Translations under genes and position numbers: made by a program | Assembly (NCBI GenBank): GCA_028683435.1 | Contig: JAQUIG010000032.1 | Coordinates: 1 to 33,198, forward strand | DNA length: 33,198 bases | Direction of reading: 5' to 3' | Source: Desulfuromonadaceae bacterium | Lineage (GTDB): Bacteria; Desulfobacterota; Desulfuromonadia; Geobacterales; Pseudopelobacteraceae | The notes under the pieces: model-generated | Told to the model about the DNA's origin: nothing | Seen by the model: only the letters and a program-made list of their open reading frames with translations | Databases searched by the model: none | Shown: positions 6,862 to 15,732 of the stretch, piece by piece | Layout: each line of letters starts with the position of its first letter | Numbering within the stretch: the first letter of the stretch is position 1

Positions 6862-8961
6862 CTAATGGTTATTGTGTGTTTCTTTCTTTCCCGCCAGCGC
6901 CTCAGTAACTATTTTTTGAGAAAGATGCGAAGGCACTTCTTCATAATGTGAAAACTCCATGCTGAACAGCCCACGATCGCTCGTCATTGATTTGAGATCA
7001 TTGGAATAGGCCATGACTTCGGACATCGGCACAACAGCGCGGATAATCTGTGAATTCGCTTTGGGCTCTACGCCGACTACCTTGCCGCGCCTCGAGTTGA
7101 GGTCACCTATGACGTCGCCCATATTCTCGTCCGGCACGGTGATTTTCATGTTGACGATAGGTTCAAGCAGGACAGGCTTGCAGAGTTCCATCGCCTTTTT
7201 GAATGCCATCGAACCGGCTACCTTGAATGCCATCTCGGACGAGTCTACGGTGTGGAACGAACCGTCATAGAGGGAAACTTTGAAGTCGACTACCGGGTAG
7301 CCAGCGAGAAATCCTTCCAGACTGGCTTCCTGAATCCCTTTGTCAACGGCCGGGATATACTGACGCGGAATGACCCCGCCGACAACTTTGTCTTCAAAAA
7401 CATACCCCTCTCCACGTCCGGAAGGGGACATTTCAATCCAGCAATCACCATACTGCCCTCGTCCTCCGGACTGTTTCTTGTATTTCCCCTGCACCTTGGC
7501 TGTGCCCCGGATCGTCTCAAAGTAGGGAACTTTGGGTGTCTTAAGCAGGACCTCTACACCAAACTTGCGCTTCATCTTTTCAACGATGACCTCCAGATGG
7601 ACCTGCCCCATGCCGGAAATAATAAATTCCTTGGTGAGGGGGTCACGGTGCGATTCAAGCGTTGGTTCTTCCTCTATCATGCGGTGCAGCGCGTTGTGGA
7701 TCTTGTCCTCGTCCGCCTTGGTTTTCGGCTCTATTGCATACGATATCACCGGCAGCAACTGCTTTGCCGGTTCAAACACTATCGGTTTGGCAGGATCGCA
7801 GAGGGTGTCACCGGTAATGGTTTCCTTCAGCTTGGCAACGGCAACGATGTCCCCCGCAACAGCCTGTTTGATCGGATGCTGTTTTTTTCCCTCAAGTTCA
7901 TAAATCTGGCCAATCCGTTCCTCAATCCCTTTGGTAGAATTCAAAATCGTTGAATCGGAATTGAGTACCCCGGAGTATATCCTGAAAATAGTGATTTTAC
8001 CGGTATACGGGTCGGAAGTCGTCTTGAAAACCAGTGCAGAGAACGGTTCCTTTTCGTCCGGCGCCCGTTCGATAATTTCTTCGCTCTTAGGTTGGATACC
8101 GACGGCACTGGACCGATCGAGAGGAGAGGGGAGGTAGGAACAGATTGCATCCAGCAGGTGGGCGACGCCGATGTTGGCCGTTGAGGCGCCGCAGAGGACG
8201 GCGGTAAACGTGTTGCGCATCGTGCCGACCCGCAGGCCGTCAATAATTTCCTCCGGCGTAAGATCGCCGTTTTCAAGATACTTTTCCGTTAGCGCATCAT
8301 ACGCTTCGGCTACCGTCTCGACCATCTGCCCACGCAGGCGCGCTGCTTCTTCGGCATACTCCGCAGGGATGTCTCCTTCGGTATATTTTCCCGAGCCGTC
8401 TTTTGAGTAAAAGCAGGCCTTCATCGTTATCAGATCAATAATCCCTTCAAAAGCCGCTTCAAGGCCGATCGGCATCTGGATGGCGACCCCCCTCGCCCCC
8501 AGCATTTTTTCCATATCATCGATGGCCCGCAGGAAACTGGCCCGCTCACGGTCGATTTTATTGACAAATGCGATGCGCGGGATTTCAAATTCATTGGCCC
8601 AACTCCATATCTCTTCAGTCTGGGCCTTGACCCCCGAAATGGCGGAAAGAATGATGACCGCGCAGTCCAAGGTACGCATGCAGGCACGGGTGTCAGCAAT
8701 GAAGTTGCCATAGCCGGGTGTATCGACGATGTGAATCGAATGTCCCCGCCATTCGCAATGGTCAAGCGCAGAGGTGATCGAAATTTTCCGCTTGATCTCC
8801 TCCGGCTCGAAATCCATGGTTGATGTGCCATCATCAACCCGGCCGAGTCGGTCGATCATTCCGGTGTTAAACAGAATTGCCTCTGAAAGCGACGTCTTGC
8901 CGGCGCCGCCATGCGCGATGATGCCCAAGTTGCGGATCTTGCTGGTTTCAATCTGTCCCAT
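6862..8961 (-). CDS. Elongation factor G paralogue (EF-G2 type)
   Basis: This 699-residue protein has the full five-domain length of a translational GTPase. The P-loop is AHGGAGKTSL (residues 16-25), G3 is DTPGYGNF (80-87), and G4 is NKID (134-137). The domain IV motif SGGRGQYGDCWIEM and the domain V region LNSRRGKVVGVE are present. The GG in the P-loop and the Tyr in place of the catalytic His of DTPGH are typical of the EF-G2 branch (for example Thermus EF-G-2) rather than of the main fusA. The canonical fusA normally lies in the str operon, outside this window. The role of EF-G2 is poorly defined. An AAGGAGG site precedes the ATG. It heads a four-gene minus-strand cluster. Confidence 0.9.
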   Translation of the reverse strand: MGQIETSKIRNLGIIAHGGAGKTSLSEAILFNTGMIDRLGRVDDGTSTMDFEPEEIKRKISITSALDHCEWRGHSIHIVDTPGYGNFIADTRACMRTLDCAVIILSAISGVKAQTEEIWSWANEFEIPRIAFVNKIDRERASFLRAIDDMEKMLGARGVAIQMPIGLEAAFEGIIDLITMKACFYSKDGSGKYTEGDIPAEYAEEAARLRGQMVETVAEAYDALTEKYLENGDLTPEEIIDGLRVGTMRNTFTAVLCGASTANIGVAHLLDAICSYLPSPLDRSSAVGIQPKSEEIIERAPDEKEPFSALVFKTTSDPYTGKITIFRIYSGVLNSDSTILNSTKGIEERIGQIYELEGKKQHPIKQAVAGDIVAVAKLKETITGDTLCDPAKPIVFEPAKQLLPVISYAIEPKTKADEDKIHNALHRMIEEEPTLESHRDPLTKEFIISGMGQVHLEVIVEKMKRKFGVEVLLKTPKVPYFETIRGTAKVQGKYKKQSGGRGQYGDCWIEMSPSGRGEGYVFEDKVVGGVIPRQYIPAVDKGIQEASLEGFLAGYPVVDFKVSLYDGSFHTVDSSEMAFKVAGSMAFKKAMELCKPVLLEPIVNMKITVPDENMGDVIGDLNSRRGKVVGVEPKANSQIIRAVVPMSEVMAYSNDLKSMTSDRGLFSMEFSHYEEVPSHLSQKIVTEALAGKKETHNNH

Positions 8962-9043
8962 AGAACTGCCTCCTTGCGTGCAATGTGTGCAATATGGATT
9001 TCACTTGTCTTCCACTTCCGGAGAATCTCATCTGGTACAACAA

Positions 9044-9808
9044 TCAGCGGTTTCGTTCATACAGTATGCGCAACCCTTCAAGTGTCAGGTTTCCATCGAC
9101 TTCATCAATGGTCTTGGACTCCGGGGCGATCAAGGCGGCAAGGCCTCCGGTCGCTATCACCCGGAATTTTTCGCTGGACTCGGCCCGGATATGCTCGACG
9201 ATTCCGTCCACCAGGCCTACATAGCCGAAGAAAATTCCGGCTTGCATCGAGTTGACAGTATTCTTGGCTATTACATGGGGGGGTTTGACAATGTCTATCC
9301 TTGGCAGTTTGCTTGCCCGCTGAAAGAGTGCCTCCACCGAAATGGCAAGGCCGGGGGCGATAGCACCTCCACAGTACTCCCCCCGGCCATTGACGTAATC
9401 AAAGGTTGTAGCCGTTCCGAAATCGACAATTACCAACGGGCACTTATGTTTTTCATAGCCGGCTACCGCGTTGACAATCCGGTCGGCTCCGACTTCGCGG
9501 GGGTTATCGTAGTGGATTAACATTCCTGTCTTGATCCCTGGGCCGACCACATAGGGGGTCAGATTGAAGAAATCGTGAGAAATTGCCTCCATGACACCGG
9601 TCAAGGGTGGGACAACCGATGATATGATCGCTGCGCTGACCTCGGAAAAACCGAGCCCGGCCTGCTCAAACAGGCTGTGCAGAAGTACCGCGTATTCGTC
9701 CGAGGTGCGGGACTTGTCTGTTGAAAGCCGCCAGCTGCGGAGAAGCAGCGTGCCGTTATACACTCCCAATACTATATTGCTGTTGCCGACGTCGATAACC
9801 AGAAGCAT
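9044..9808 (-). CDS. coaX: Type III pantothenate kinase
   Basis: The 254-residue protein catalyses the first step of coenzyme A synthesis, phosphorylation of pantothenate. The ASKHA-fold phosphate loop [12 protein letters not shown], the [13 protein letters not shown] segment and the second nucleotide-binding loop [12 protein letters not shown] are all present, as is GGAIAPGL. Length is normal for the family. The ATG at 9808 directly follows the TGA of birA (TGAATG), so translation is probably coupled, with a GAGGG inside birA as ribosome binding site. It is the last gene of the nadC-birA-coaX group. Confidence 0.95.
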   Translation of the reverse strand: MLLVIDVGNSNIVLGVYNGTLLLRSWRLSTDKSRTSDEYAVLLHSLFEQAGLGFSEVSAAIISSVVPPLTGVMEAISHDFFNLTPYVVGPGIKTGMLIHYDNPREVGADRIVNAVAGYEKHKCPLVIVDFGTATTFDYVNGRGEYCGGAIAPGLAISVEALFQRASKLPRIDIVKPPHVIAKNTVNSMQAGIFFGYVGLVDGIVEHIRAESSEKFRVIATGGLAALIAPESKTIDEVDGNLTLEGLRILYERNR

Positions 9809-10786
9809 TCAGATAACCCTCACATCCCCACAGGTAATACGGTGCAGTTTGCCGTCATCAGAGCGGAGTAGCATTGCTCCATCCGAATCTATGCCGATAA
9901 AACGCCCCCCGGTGCATTCAGTTCCGGAGTCGTTGACGAGTACCCGGTGCCCGGTGGCATTGCAGCGGTGCTGCCACTCTTCGCGGACCGGCCCGAAACC
10001 GTGTTCAAGAAAGTCAGCGTACAGCCGTTCAAGCTCGTTCAGCATGGCAGCGGCGAAAAGTGACCGATCAACATGCACTCCGGACTCCAAAAGGAGGGAG
10101 GTGGCAGGGTGGCGCAGATCTTCCGGAAACTGGCCTGCTGTCATATTCAGGTTGACGCCGATGCCGAGAATGACGAAGTTGATGCCATCTGTTTCGGCAC
10201 TCATTTCATTAAGCAGGCCGGCCACCTTTTTCCCGGAGATCAGCAGGTCGTTGGGCCATTTGATTTCAGGGATCAGTTTCGTTGTCAGTTCAATTGCCCG
10301 GGCTGCAGCCACCGCAGAGAGAAATGTCAGTTGCGGTGCTTCCTGCGGCATTATTGAAGGGCGCAATATAACCGAGCAGTAAAGATTGACTCCGGCAGGT
10401 GAAGACCAGACCCTGCCGCGGCGCCCCTTACCTCCGGTTTGTGAGTCCGCCAGGACGACGGTTCCCTCAGCGGCTCCCGCTTCTGCCAGACGAAAGGCAT
10501 CGGCATTGGTTGACTCGGTCAGTTTGGAAAATTCGAGACGACTGCCGACCCTGCTGTCCTTCAGCCGGGCTCTTAATTCGTGCGGATTGATAATATCGGG
10601 TGAGGAGAGAAGCCGATAGCCGCGCGAAGGAACCGCTTCGATGCAATAGCCGTCCTTTCTGAGCGCCGACATATGCTTCCAGACTGCACTTCGCGATACC
10701 CCGAGCTCCCTGCTGAGATGTCCGCCTGATATATACCCCTCTTCGGTACGGAACAGGCTGAGTATGGTACCGGCTTTTGGGTGCAT
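9809..10786 (-). CDS. birA: Bifunctional biotin-protein ligase / biotin operon repressor
   Basis: The 325-residue protein attaches biotin to carboxylase subunits through biotinyl-AMP. Residues 5-60 form a winged helix-turn-helix (ELGVSRSAVWKHMSALRKDG), so this is the group II form that can also repress biotin genes. The ligase core shows LTESTNADAFRLA, the adenylation loop GGKGRRGRVWSSPAGVNLY and the IKWPNDLLI region, followed by a C-terminal SH3-like domain (FIGIDSDGAMLL). The start ATG 10786 has a weak GAGG about 11 bases upstream. The gap to nadC is 26 bases. No biotin operon genes are visible in the window. Confidence 0.95.
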   Translation of the reverse strand: MHPKAGTILSLFRTEEGYISGGHLSRELGVSRSAVWKHMSALRKDGYCIEAVPSRGYRLLSSPDIINPHELRARLKDSRVGSRLEFSKLTESTNADAFRLAEAGAAEGTVVLADSQTGGKGRRGRVWSSPAGVNLYCSVILRPSIMPQEAPQLTFLSAVAAARAIELTTKLIPEIKWPNDLLISGKKVAGLLNEMSAETDGINFVILGIGVNLNMTAGQFPEDLRHPATSLLLESGVHVDRSLFAAAMLNELERLYADFLEHGFGPVREEWQHRCNATGHRVLVNDSGTECTGGRFIGIDSDGAMLLRSDDGKLHRITCGDVRVI

Positions 10787-10812
10787 ATTGCTTGCCTCGC
10801 AGGTTCTCTGGG

Positions 10813-11637
10813 CTAGTCGAGGATCATTGAGATGTCCATCGCCCGTGATGAATGGGTCAATGCCCCCACTGAAATAATATCAACGCCGGTCTCGGCAATC
10901 GCCCGCACGCGTTCCAGATTTACCCCTCCGGAGGCCTCCACCTGCACCCGGCCGGCAATGGTGACAACAGCTGCCCGCATTTCCTCCAGAGTCATATTGT
11001 CCAGCATGATGATGTCCGCTCCAGCGGCGATGGCCTCATCAACCTGTGGCAGTGTCTCCGTCTCTATCTCTATTTTTAATGTGTGAGGGATATAGGCCCG
11101 GGCACGGCGGATTGCTTCGGTTATTCCTCCGGCGGCGGTAATATGGTTTTCCTTGATCAGAACGCCGTCGTACAGTCCGGTGCGGTGGTTGACGCCGCCC
11201 CCGACACGAACGGCGTATTTCTCCAGTATCCGCAGGCCAGGGGTCGTTTTGCGGGTGTCAACGATCCTGGCTTTCGTGCCGGCAACCGCTTCAACAAAGC
11301 TGGCCGTAAGCGTTGCAATGCCGCACATCCTCTGAAGCAGGTTGAGCGCCACCCGCTCACCCATCAAAAGCTGTGCGGCTTCTCCATGAACCGTTGCCAG
11401 TATGTGTCCGGCGGCCACCTTTTCGCCATCGTCAAGGCACGCCTTGAATCGGATATCGGGGTCAAGAACGGTGAATACCCGCGCGGCGGTAGCAAGGCCG
11501 GCTGTCACGAGTTTTTCTTTCGCAATCAGCCTTGCTGATGCGGGACGCTTCCCCGTAACGACCGCCAGGGTGGTGATGTCACCGGTATGAATGTCTTCAA
11601 GGAGGGCCTGTTCAATGAGTCGGTCAATCATTATCAT
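10813..11637 (-). CDS. nadC: Nicotinate-nucleotide pyrophosphorylase (quinolinate phosphoribosyltransferase)
   Basis: The protein converts quinolinate and PRPP to nicotinate mononucleotide in de novo NAD synthesis. Motifs include LEDIHTGDITT near the N-terminus, the DTRKTTPGLR phosphate-binding segment, the KYAVRVGGGVNHRTGLYD signature, LIKENHI, and EASGGVNLERV in the C-terminal barrel. About 274 residues is normal length. The start is ambiguous between GTG 11646, ATG 11637 and ATG 11631; 11637 is preferred because GGTGA lies 5 bases upstream. A good promoter lies 30-60 bases upstream, making nadC the first gene of the cofactor operon. Confidence 0.94.
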   Translation of the reverse strand: MIMIDRLIEQALLEDIHTGDITTLAVVTGKRPASARLIAKEKLVTAGLATAARVFTVLDPDIRFKACLDDGEKVAAGHILATVHGEAAQLLMGERVALNLLQRMCGIATLTASFVEAVAGTKARIVDTRKTTPGLRILEKYAVRVGGGVNHRTGLYDGVLIKENHITAAGGITEAIRRARAYIPHTLKIEIETETLPQVDEAIAAGADIIMLDNMTLEEMRAAVVTIAGRVQVEASGGVNLERVRAIAETGVDIISVGALTHSSRAMDISMILD

Positions 11638-11667
11638 TATGGTCACCGGGGCACAAAAGTATGCTGA

Positions 11668-11696
11668 TCTATATCACAGCGTTTAAAGCGTATCAA
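11668..11696 (-). promoter_or_regulatory. Sigma70-type promoter of nadC-birA-coaX
   Basis: On the minus strand TTGATA (11691-11696) is separated by exactly 17 bases from TATAGA (11668-11673). The predicted start is about 25 bases before nadC. The 3' end of the upstream HDOD gene is about 60 bases further back, so the operon has its own promoter even if some read-through occurs. Confidence 0.6.
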
Positions 11697-11755
11697 CCGC
11701 TATGCTGAGAGGCAGGGGCGGTAAATAAGAATTGTAATTCCGACTGCCGCCAGCA

Positions 11756-12601
11756 TCAGTCTGCCATCATTTGAAGACTGAAATTTTTAACCTCAACCAG
11801 CTTGTCTTCGATCTCATCGACGAGTTCTTCCAACAGCCTCTCATTCAGTTTGAGCGTATCCCAGGCAATTTCCTGAATCGGCGGTACAAAACTCTCCCCG
11901 CTATTGCTGAGCCCACTGGCACAGATAAGTACATCGGCGATATGCACCACCGCTGTCTTAATGCGATGATTTTTAGATGCGGCAACATCATGGTGAAAGG
12001 CGATCGGTTCACCCAATTTGTCAGGCAGGAACCAGCACTTCGCCAGCCACCCCCCGACCTCTGCATGATCGGTATCGATGATCTCCAGCTCGGCTTCCAT
12101 CGTGTAAATCTGACGCTCGCGGACAAGTTTTATGATCTCTTTCTCAGCGTCTCTGCACTTAATAGATATAATAACCTTGCCGATGTCATGTAAAAGGCCG
12201 GCTGTTGCTATTTCCTCGCACTCGGGTAGTTCCAGTTTGCGGGCAATCAGATTGGCTGCCGCACCCACTCCGAGGGAATGTTCCCACAAGCCGACGATAT
12301 CTTTCTCCATGATTGCAAAAATGGATGAGGAGAGTGCCAAGCTCTTGACCACGTTCACCCCCAGCAGAATCATGGCGTTAGAGATGGTGGACACTCGGTA
12401 GAAACCGTACGACGGGGAGTTCGCCAGTCGAAGGATACGGGCGGAAATGACCTGGTCCGAGGCAACGATTTTTGCCATCTCCTGTACCGACGATTTATCA
12501 TTTTCAGAGAGCGAATTCAGTTTCTGGATGACCATCGGAAGTGTTGGTAACGTCTTAGTGTCCATGATGATTTTTTTTAGGTCACTTCGTGTGCTGGTCA
12601 C
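11756..12601 (-). CDS. HDOD-domain signalling protein
   Basis: The 281-residue protein is a single HDOD domain, a catalytically dead relative of HD phosphohydrolases common in deltaproteobacterial signalling. TLPTLPMVIQKLNSL begins the domain, and VVASDQVISARILRLANSPSYG is the typical LL-D-P-like core. GLLHDIGKVI keeps an HD pair, and SDTDH-like TDHAEVGGWLAKCW follows. HDOD proteins regulate chemotaxis, motility or c-di-GMP pathways without a known enzyme activity; a precise role is not visible. GTG 12601 is the chosen start because a GGGGGG tract lies 6 bases upstream. It overlaps the end of the upstream gene by 20 bases, indicating translational coupling. ATG 12565 has no ribosome binding site. 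Confidence 0.88.
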   Translation of the reverse strand: MTSTRSDLKKIIMDTKTLPTLPMVIQKLNSLSENDKSSVQEMAKIVASDQVISARILRLANSPSYGFYRVSTISNAMILLGVNVVKSLALSSSIFAIMEKDIVGLWEHSLGVGAAANLIARKLELPECEEIATAGLLHDIGKVIISIKCRDAEKEIIKLVRERQIYTMEAELEIIDTDHAEVGGWLAKCWFLPDKLGEPIAFHHDVAASKNHRIKTAVVHIADVLICASGLSNSGESFVPPIQEIAWDTLKLNERLLEELVDEIEDKLVEVKNFSLQMMAD

Positions 12602-12920
12602 TATCGCCCCCCATAGATCTGGTCAGGTATGCTTTATAAATATTATACAATGCGGCATTCAGAGGTTCCTGGAGGGTCTTGCTGAAACGGACATCTAGCT
12701 GGCGGAGGAGATCGTCAATGGAATGCTCCCCCTCTTCCCAAACAGGGTGCCCTTCAACATGGATAGTCTTAACGTCCATATGTTCAAAGCGGGCAATCAA
12801 AGAGTCTGTTAGCTCGGTGTCTTTACCGCAGAGTGGCATCCCGATGGGCGAGTCGCCGCGAAAAACATCACGGCCAAGGATCATTCCCGCTTTGGCGAGC
12901 ATTAATGGTATTTTCTGCAT
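12582..12920 (-). CDS. Small hypothetical protein resembling the N-terminal domain of HD-GYP-associated proteins
   Basis: The 112-residue protein is soluble. Its N-terminal part (LMLAKAGMILGRDVF, then LTDSLIARFEHMDVKTIHVEG) follows the pattern of short beta-alpha domains often found ahead of HD-GYP or HDOD domains, with lines like 'L-x-P-G-M-x-L-A-x-D-V' and 'L-I-x-R-L-x-x-x-G-I'. The last 40 residues are helical. An AGGA site precedes ATG 12920. Its end overlaps the HDOD start, so the two proteins probably work together, as if a usual two-domain protein were split. The function is unknown. Confidence 0.75.
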   Translation of the reverse strand: MQKIPLMLAKAGMILGRDVFRGDSPIGMPLCGKDTELTDSLIARFEHMDVKTIHVEGHPVWEEGEHSIDDLLRQLDVRFSKTLQEPLNAALYNIYKAYLTRSMGGDSDQHTK

Positions 12921-12963
12921 AATGGTTTTCCTGCTTCAGATTGATTGACCGTAGTAAGCGGAA

Positions 12964-12993
12964 AGTATTACTTAATATGGAGAAATAAGTCAA
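12964..12993 (-). promoter_or_regulatory. Possible promoter of the HDOD gene pair
   Basis: On the minus strand TTGACT (12988-12993) and AATACT (12964-12969) are 18 bases apart in an AT-rich stretch about 45 bases ahead of the first gene. The -35 is good and the -10 is moderate. Confidence 0.4.
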
Positions 12994-13165
12994 TTGATTA
13001 CATATTTTGATTGATCGGCTCGCAATGATCTCCTGTCGAGGCAAAGGCCTGTCCGTCCGAACCGGCTGCAGGCGTAACGATGCAGCTGTAATGGGCTTCT
13101 GGTAGATGGTAAAGAATGCACCTGCATTTACATATTGATTTTTTTGGCCCCCCACAATTAACTAC

Positions 13166-13195
13166 TTGACAATAGTATTTTAAGAAGTCTATTGT
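13166..13195 (+). promoter_or_regulatory. Probable sigma70 promoter of maeB
   Basis: TTGACA at 13166-13171 is a perfect -35 box. TATTGT at 13190-13195 lies 18 bases downstream. The predicted start gives an untranslated leader of roughly 75 bases before ATG 13279. The AATGCA-CC-TGCATT palindrome is about 38 bases upstream of the -35 box. Confidence 0.55.
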
Positions 13196-13278
13196 TTTTC
13201 ACTTTTAGTAAAAGTCGTGTTGTAATGTTTCGAAAAAGCCCACTTGTTTTTTAACTAAACTAAAAAATGGAGAGAAAA

Positions 13279-15528
13279 ATGGCTAAATTTAAAGATTCGC
13301 TTGAATATCACTCAAGCGGCCGCAAAGGCAAGATCGAGGTCGTGTCCACCAAACCATGTCAGACGTCCGAAGATCTTTCACTGGCATACTCGCCTGGCGT
13401 AGCCGAGCCATGCCTGGCAATCCAGAAAAATCCGGAAGATGCCTATAAATACACAGCCAAAGGCAACCTGATAGCGGTAGTATCCAACGGTACCGCTGTG
13501 CTTGGCCTCGGCAATCTCGGTGCGCTGGCCGGTAAACCGGTTATGGAAGGTAAGGGGATTCTTTTTAAACGTTTCGCCGACATTGATGTATTTGACATTG
13601 AACTCGACACTGAAAATCCGGACGAGATCATCAAGGCTTGCCAGTTGCTTGAACCAACCTTCGGCGGCATCAATCTGGAAGATATCAAGGCTCCGGAGTG
13701 TTTTTATATTGAAGAGACCCTCAAAAAAACCATGAAAATTCCGGTCTTCCACGACGATCAGCATGGTACAGCCATTATCTGCTCTGCGGCCCTGCTTAAT
13801 GCTCTTTATCTGGTTGACAAAAAAATTGAAGACATCCGCATTGTTGTTAACGGAGCTGGAGCTGCCGCCAACTCCTGCGCTAAACTCGCTATTGCACTGG
13901 GGGTAAAGCCGAACAACATGATCATGTGTGACACCAAGGGTGTTATCTACAAGGGACGTGTCGAGGGGATGAATCCTTACAAGGAGCTATTTGCTGCCGA
14001 GACTCATTTCCGTACGCTGGATGAGGCCGCCGCCGGGGCTGATGTACTGTTTGGCCTTTCAGTCAAGGGGGCGTTTTCCAAAGAGATGGTTGCGAGCATG
14101 GCCCCTAACCCGGTCATCTTTGCCATGGCCAATCCTGACCCGGAAATTACTCCCGAGGACGCACACTCGGTGCGGAGTGATGTCATGATGGCAACAGGCC
14201 GCTCAGACTATCCTAACCAAGTAAATAACATACTCGGTTTTCCCTTTATTTTCCGCGGGGCACTGGACTGTCGCGCCAGCTGCATCAACGAAGAGATGAA
14301 GCTGGCTGCCGTTAAAGCATTGGCAGAGCTGGCTCGTGAAGAATGCCCTGATTCTGTCTGCAAAGCCTATGGCAATCAGAAATTTGTTTTCGGTCCCAAC
14401 TATATTATCCCCAAGCCGTTTGATCCGCGCGTTCTGCTGCACGTTGCGCCTGCCATAGCGCAAGCCGCCATGGAGAGTGGTGTTGCCCGTCAACCTATTG
14501 AAGATATGGCAAAATATATTGAACAACTTGAATTTTCTCAGGGTAAGTCCAAAGAGATCATGCGTATGATCATCAATAAGGCCAAGAGTGACCCGAAAAC
14601 GATTGTCTTCCCGGAAGGTGACAACGAAAAGATTCTCAGAGCGGCCAAAGAACTTGTTGAGGAAGGAATTGCCAAGCCGATCCTGATCGGAGATAAAATT
14701 AAAATTGAGCAGAAAATGCTTGAACTGCATTTTAATCTGGATGTTCCGATCATCAATCCAGCGGAATCTGACTTGACTGGCCGGTATGCAGAGGAGCTTT
14801 ATCATCTGCGGCAGCGTAAAGGATTGACTCTCACTGAATCAGAGCGGCTCCTGCGGCGTAAATCACGTACCCACTTTGGTTCCATGATGGTGCGTTCCGG
14901 AGATGCAGACGCTTTGCTGGGAGGGATTGACACACATTATCCGGAGACGATCCGCCCGGCGCTGGAGGTAGTCGGCAAACAAAAGGGCCTTTCCAGTGTC
15001 CACGGCCTGTATATGATGGTTTTTAAAAAAGGGGTCTATTTTCTGGCCGACACGACCGTAACGATTGACCCGACCGCTGAAGAACTTGCCGAAACCGCTA
15101 TTTTGGCTGCCGAAAAGGTGCGTATGCTTGATATTGAACCGAGGATTGCCATGCTCTCCTTTTCAAACTTCGGCTCTGTAAATCATCCGCAGGCCAAAAA
15201 AGTACAACGGGCTGTGGAGATCATCAAGGAACGCGCCCCCGATCTGGTCGTAGAAGGTGAGATGCAGGCCGACACGGCGGTTGTGCCGGAGCTGCTGGAG
15301 GGCTTTACCTTCTCAAAACTGAAAACAAGTGCCAATATTCTGATTTTTCCGGATTTGAACTCAGGAAACATCTGCTACAAGCTTTTACATCATCTGGGTG
15401 GTGCTGAAGCTATCGGACCGATTCTGATGGGAATGAACAAACCGGTCCACGTTCTGCAGCGTGGCGACAGTGTTGACGACATCGTTAATATGGCTGCCAT
15501 CGCTGTTGTGGATGCTCAAACGGCCTGA
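13279..15528 (+). CDS. maeB: NADP-dependent malic enzyme fused to a phosphotransacetylase-like domain
   Basis: The 749-residue protein decarboxylates malate to pyruvate with reduction of NADP. Residues 1 to about 425 are the malic enzyme: [34 protein letters not shown], the [20 protein letters not shown] segment and the Rossmann motif [12 protein letters not shown] (189-200). From about 430 to the end lies a phosphate acetyl/butyryltransferase-like domain ([16 protein letters not shown], then [13 protein letters not shown]). In MaeB enzymes this domain is regulatory, binding acetyl-CoA, rather than catalytic. ATG 13279 is chosen over ATG 13267 because GGAGAG lies at the right spacing. It is monocistronic, with a terminator 32 bases after the stop. 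Confidence 0.96.
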   Translation: MAKFKDSLEYHSSGRKGKIEVVSTKPCQTSEDLSLAYSPGVAEPCLAIQKNPEDAYKYTAKGNLIAVVSNGTAVLGLGNLGALAGKPVMEGKGILFKRFADIDVFDIELDTENPDEIIKACQLLEPTFGGINLEDIKAPECFYIEETLKKTMKIPVFHDDQHGTAIICSAALLNALYLVDKKIEDIRIVVNGAGAAANSCAKLAIALGVKPNNMIMCDTKGVIYKGRVEGMNPYKELFAAETHFRTLDEAAAGADVLFGLSVKGAFSKEMVASMAPNPVIFAMANPDPEITPEDAHSVRSDVMMATGRSDYPNQVNNILGFPFIFRGALDCRASCINEEMKLAAVKALAELAREECPDSVCKAYGNQKFVFGPNYIIPKPFDPRVLLHVAPAIAQAAMESGVARQPIEDMAKYIEQLEFSQGKSKEIMRMIINKAKSDPKTIVFPEGDNEKILRAAKELVEEGIAKPILIGDKIKIEQKMLELHFNLDVPIINPAESDLTGRYAEELYHLRQRKGLTLTESERLLRRKSRTHFGSMMVRSGDADALLGGIDTHYPETIRPALEVVGKQKGLSSVHGLYMMVFKKGVYFLADTTVTIDPTAEELAETAILAAEKVRMLDIEPRIAMLSFSNFGSVNHPQAKKVQRAVEIIKERAPDLVVEGEMQADTAVVPELLEGFTFSKLKTSANILIFPDLNSGNICYKLLHHLGGAEAIGPILMGMNKPVHVLQRGDSVDDIVNMAAIAVVDAQTA

Positions 15529-15559
15529 TTTTTTGTAGGGCGCATAATTGTGGTTTGAT

Positions 15560-15605
15560 AAAAGGCACGGGAACAGGTTAAGGCTGTCTCCCGTGCCTTT
15601 TATCT
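15560..15605 (+). terminator. Rho-independent terminator of maeB
   Basis: AAAAGGCACGGGA (15560-15572) pairs with TCCCGTGCCTTTT (15589-15601), and the CAG/CTG pair extends the stem. The 3' arm ends in a T run that continues TATCTATCTT. The A-rich 5' arm would let it work in both directions. Confidence 0.85.
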
Positions 15606-15732
15606 ATCTTTGTCAGTTACCGTTTTGGAGGGTAATTTTCTTAATTATATTCGACAGTAAAGATTTGACATGTTTGTTAAATTGCATTAGTTTCATGGCC
15701 GTCGTGCAAATGATATATCTCAGGAGGCTTAG

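Larger units (their letters stand above)
12921..13278. other. 358-base divergent intergenic region
   Basis: The two outer parts are AT-rich and hold opposing promoters, one for the HDOD pair and one for maeB. The middle part (about 13010-13130) is GC-richer and contains inverted repeats: GCTGCA/TGCAGC with a 10-base loop (13065-13086) and AATGCA-CC-TGCATT (13115-13128). I see no convincing gene or recognised riboswitch in it. Confidence 0.6.

Noticed and set aside
7252-7953. 233-residue plus-strand frame opposite EF-G2
   Set aside because: It is the complement of a strongly conserved gene and has no family features or start signal.
13010-13130. Possible c-di-GMP (GEMM) riboswitch ahead of maeB
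   Set aside because: There are GCAAAGG-like and GGTAGATGG-like pieces, but the order and the conserved core segments do not match the GEMM consensus on either strand.
12868-13155. 95-residue minus-strand frame across the intergenic region
   Set aside because: It runs through the HDOD-pair promoter and the start of the small gene, has no ribosome binding site and no recognisable protein character.
14203-14805. 200-residue minus-strand frame inside maeB
   Set aside because: It is antisense to conserved malic enzyme and PTA-like sequence, with no ribosome binding site.
15660-15715. Sigma54-like promoter (TGGC...TGC) ahead of the DUF4388-like gene
   Set aside because: The GG and GC elements are only 7 bases apart, not the required 10. 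A TTGACA at 15665 lacks a good -10 box.
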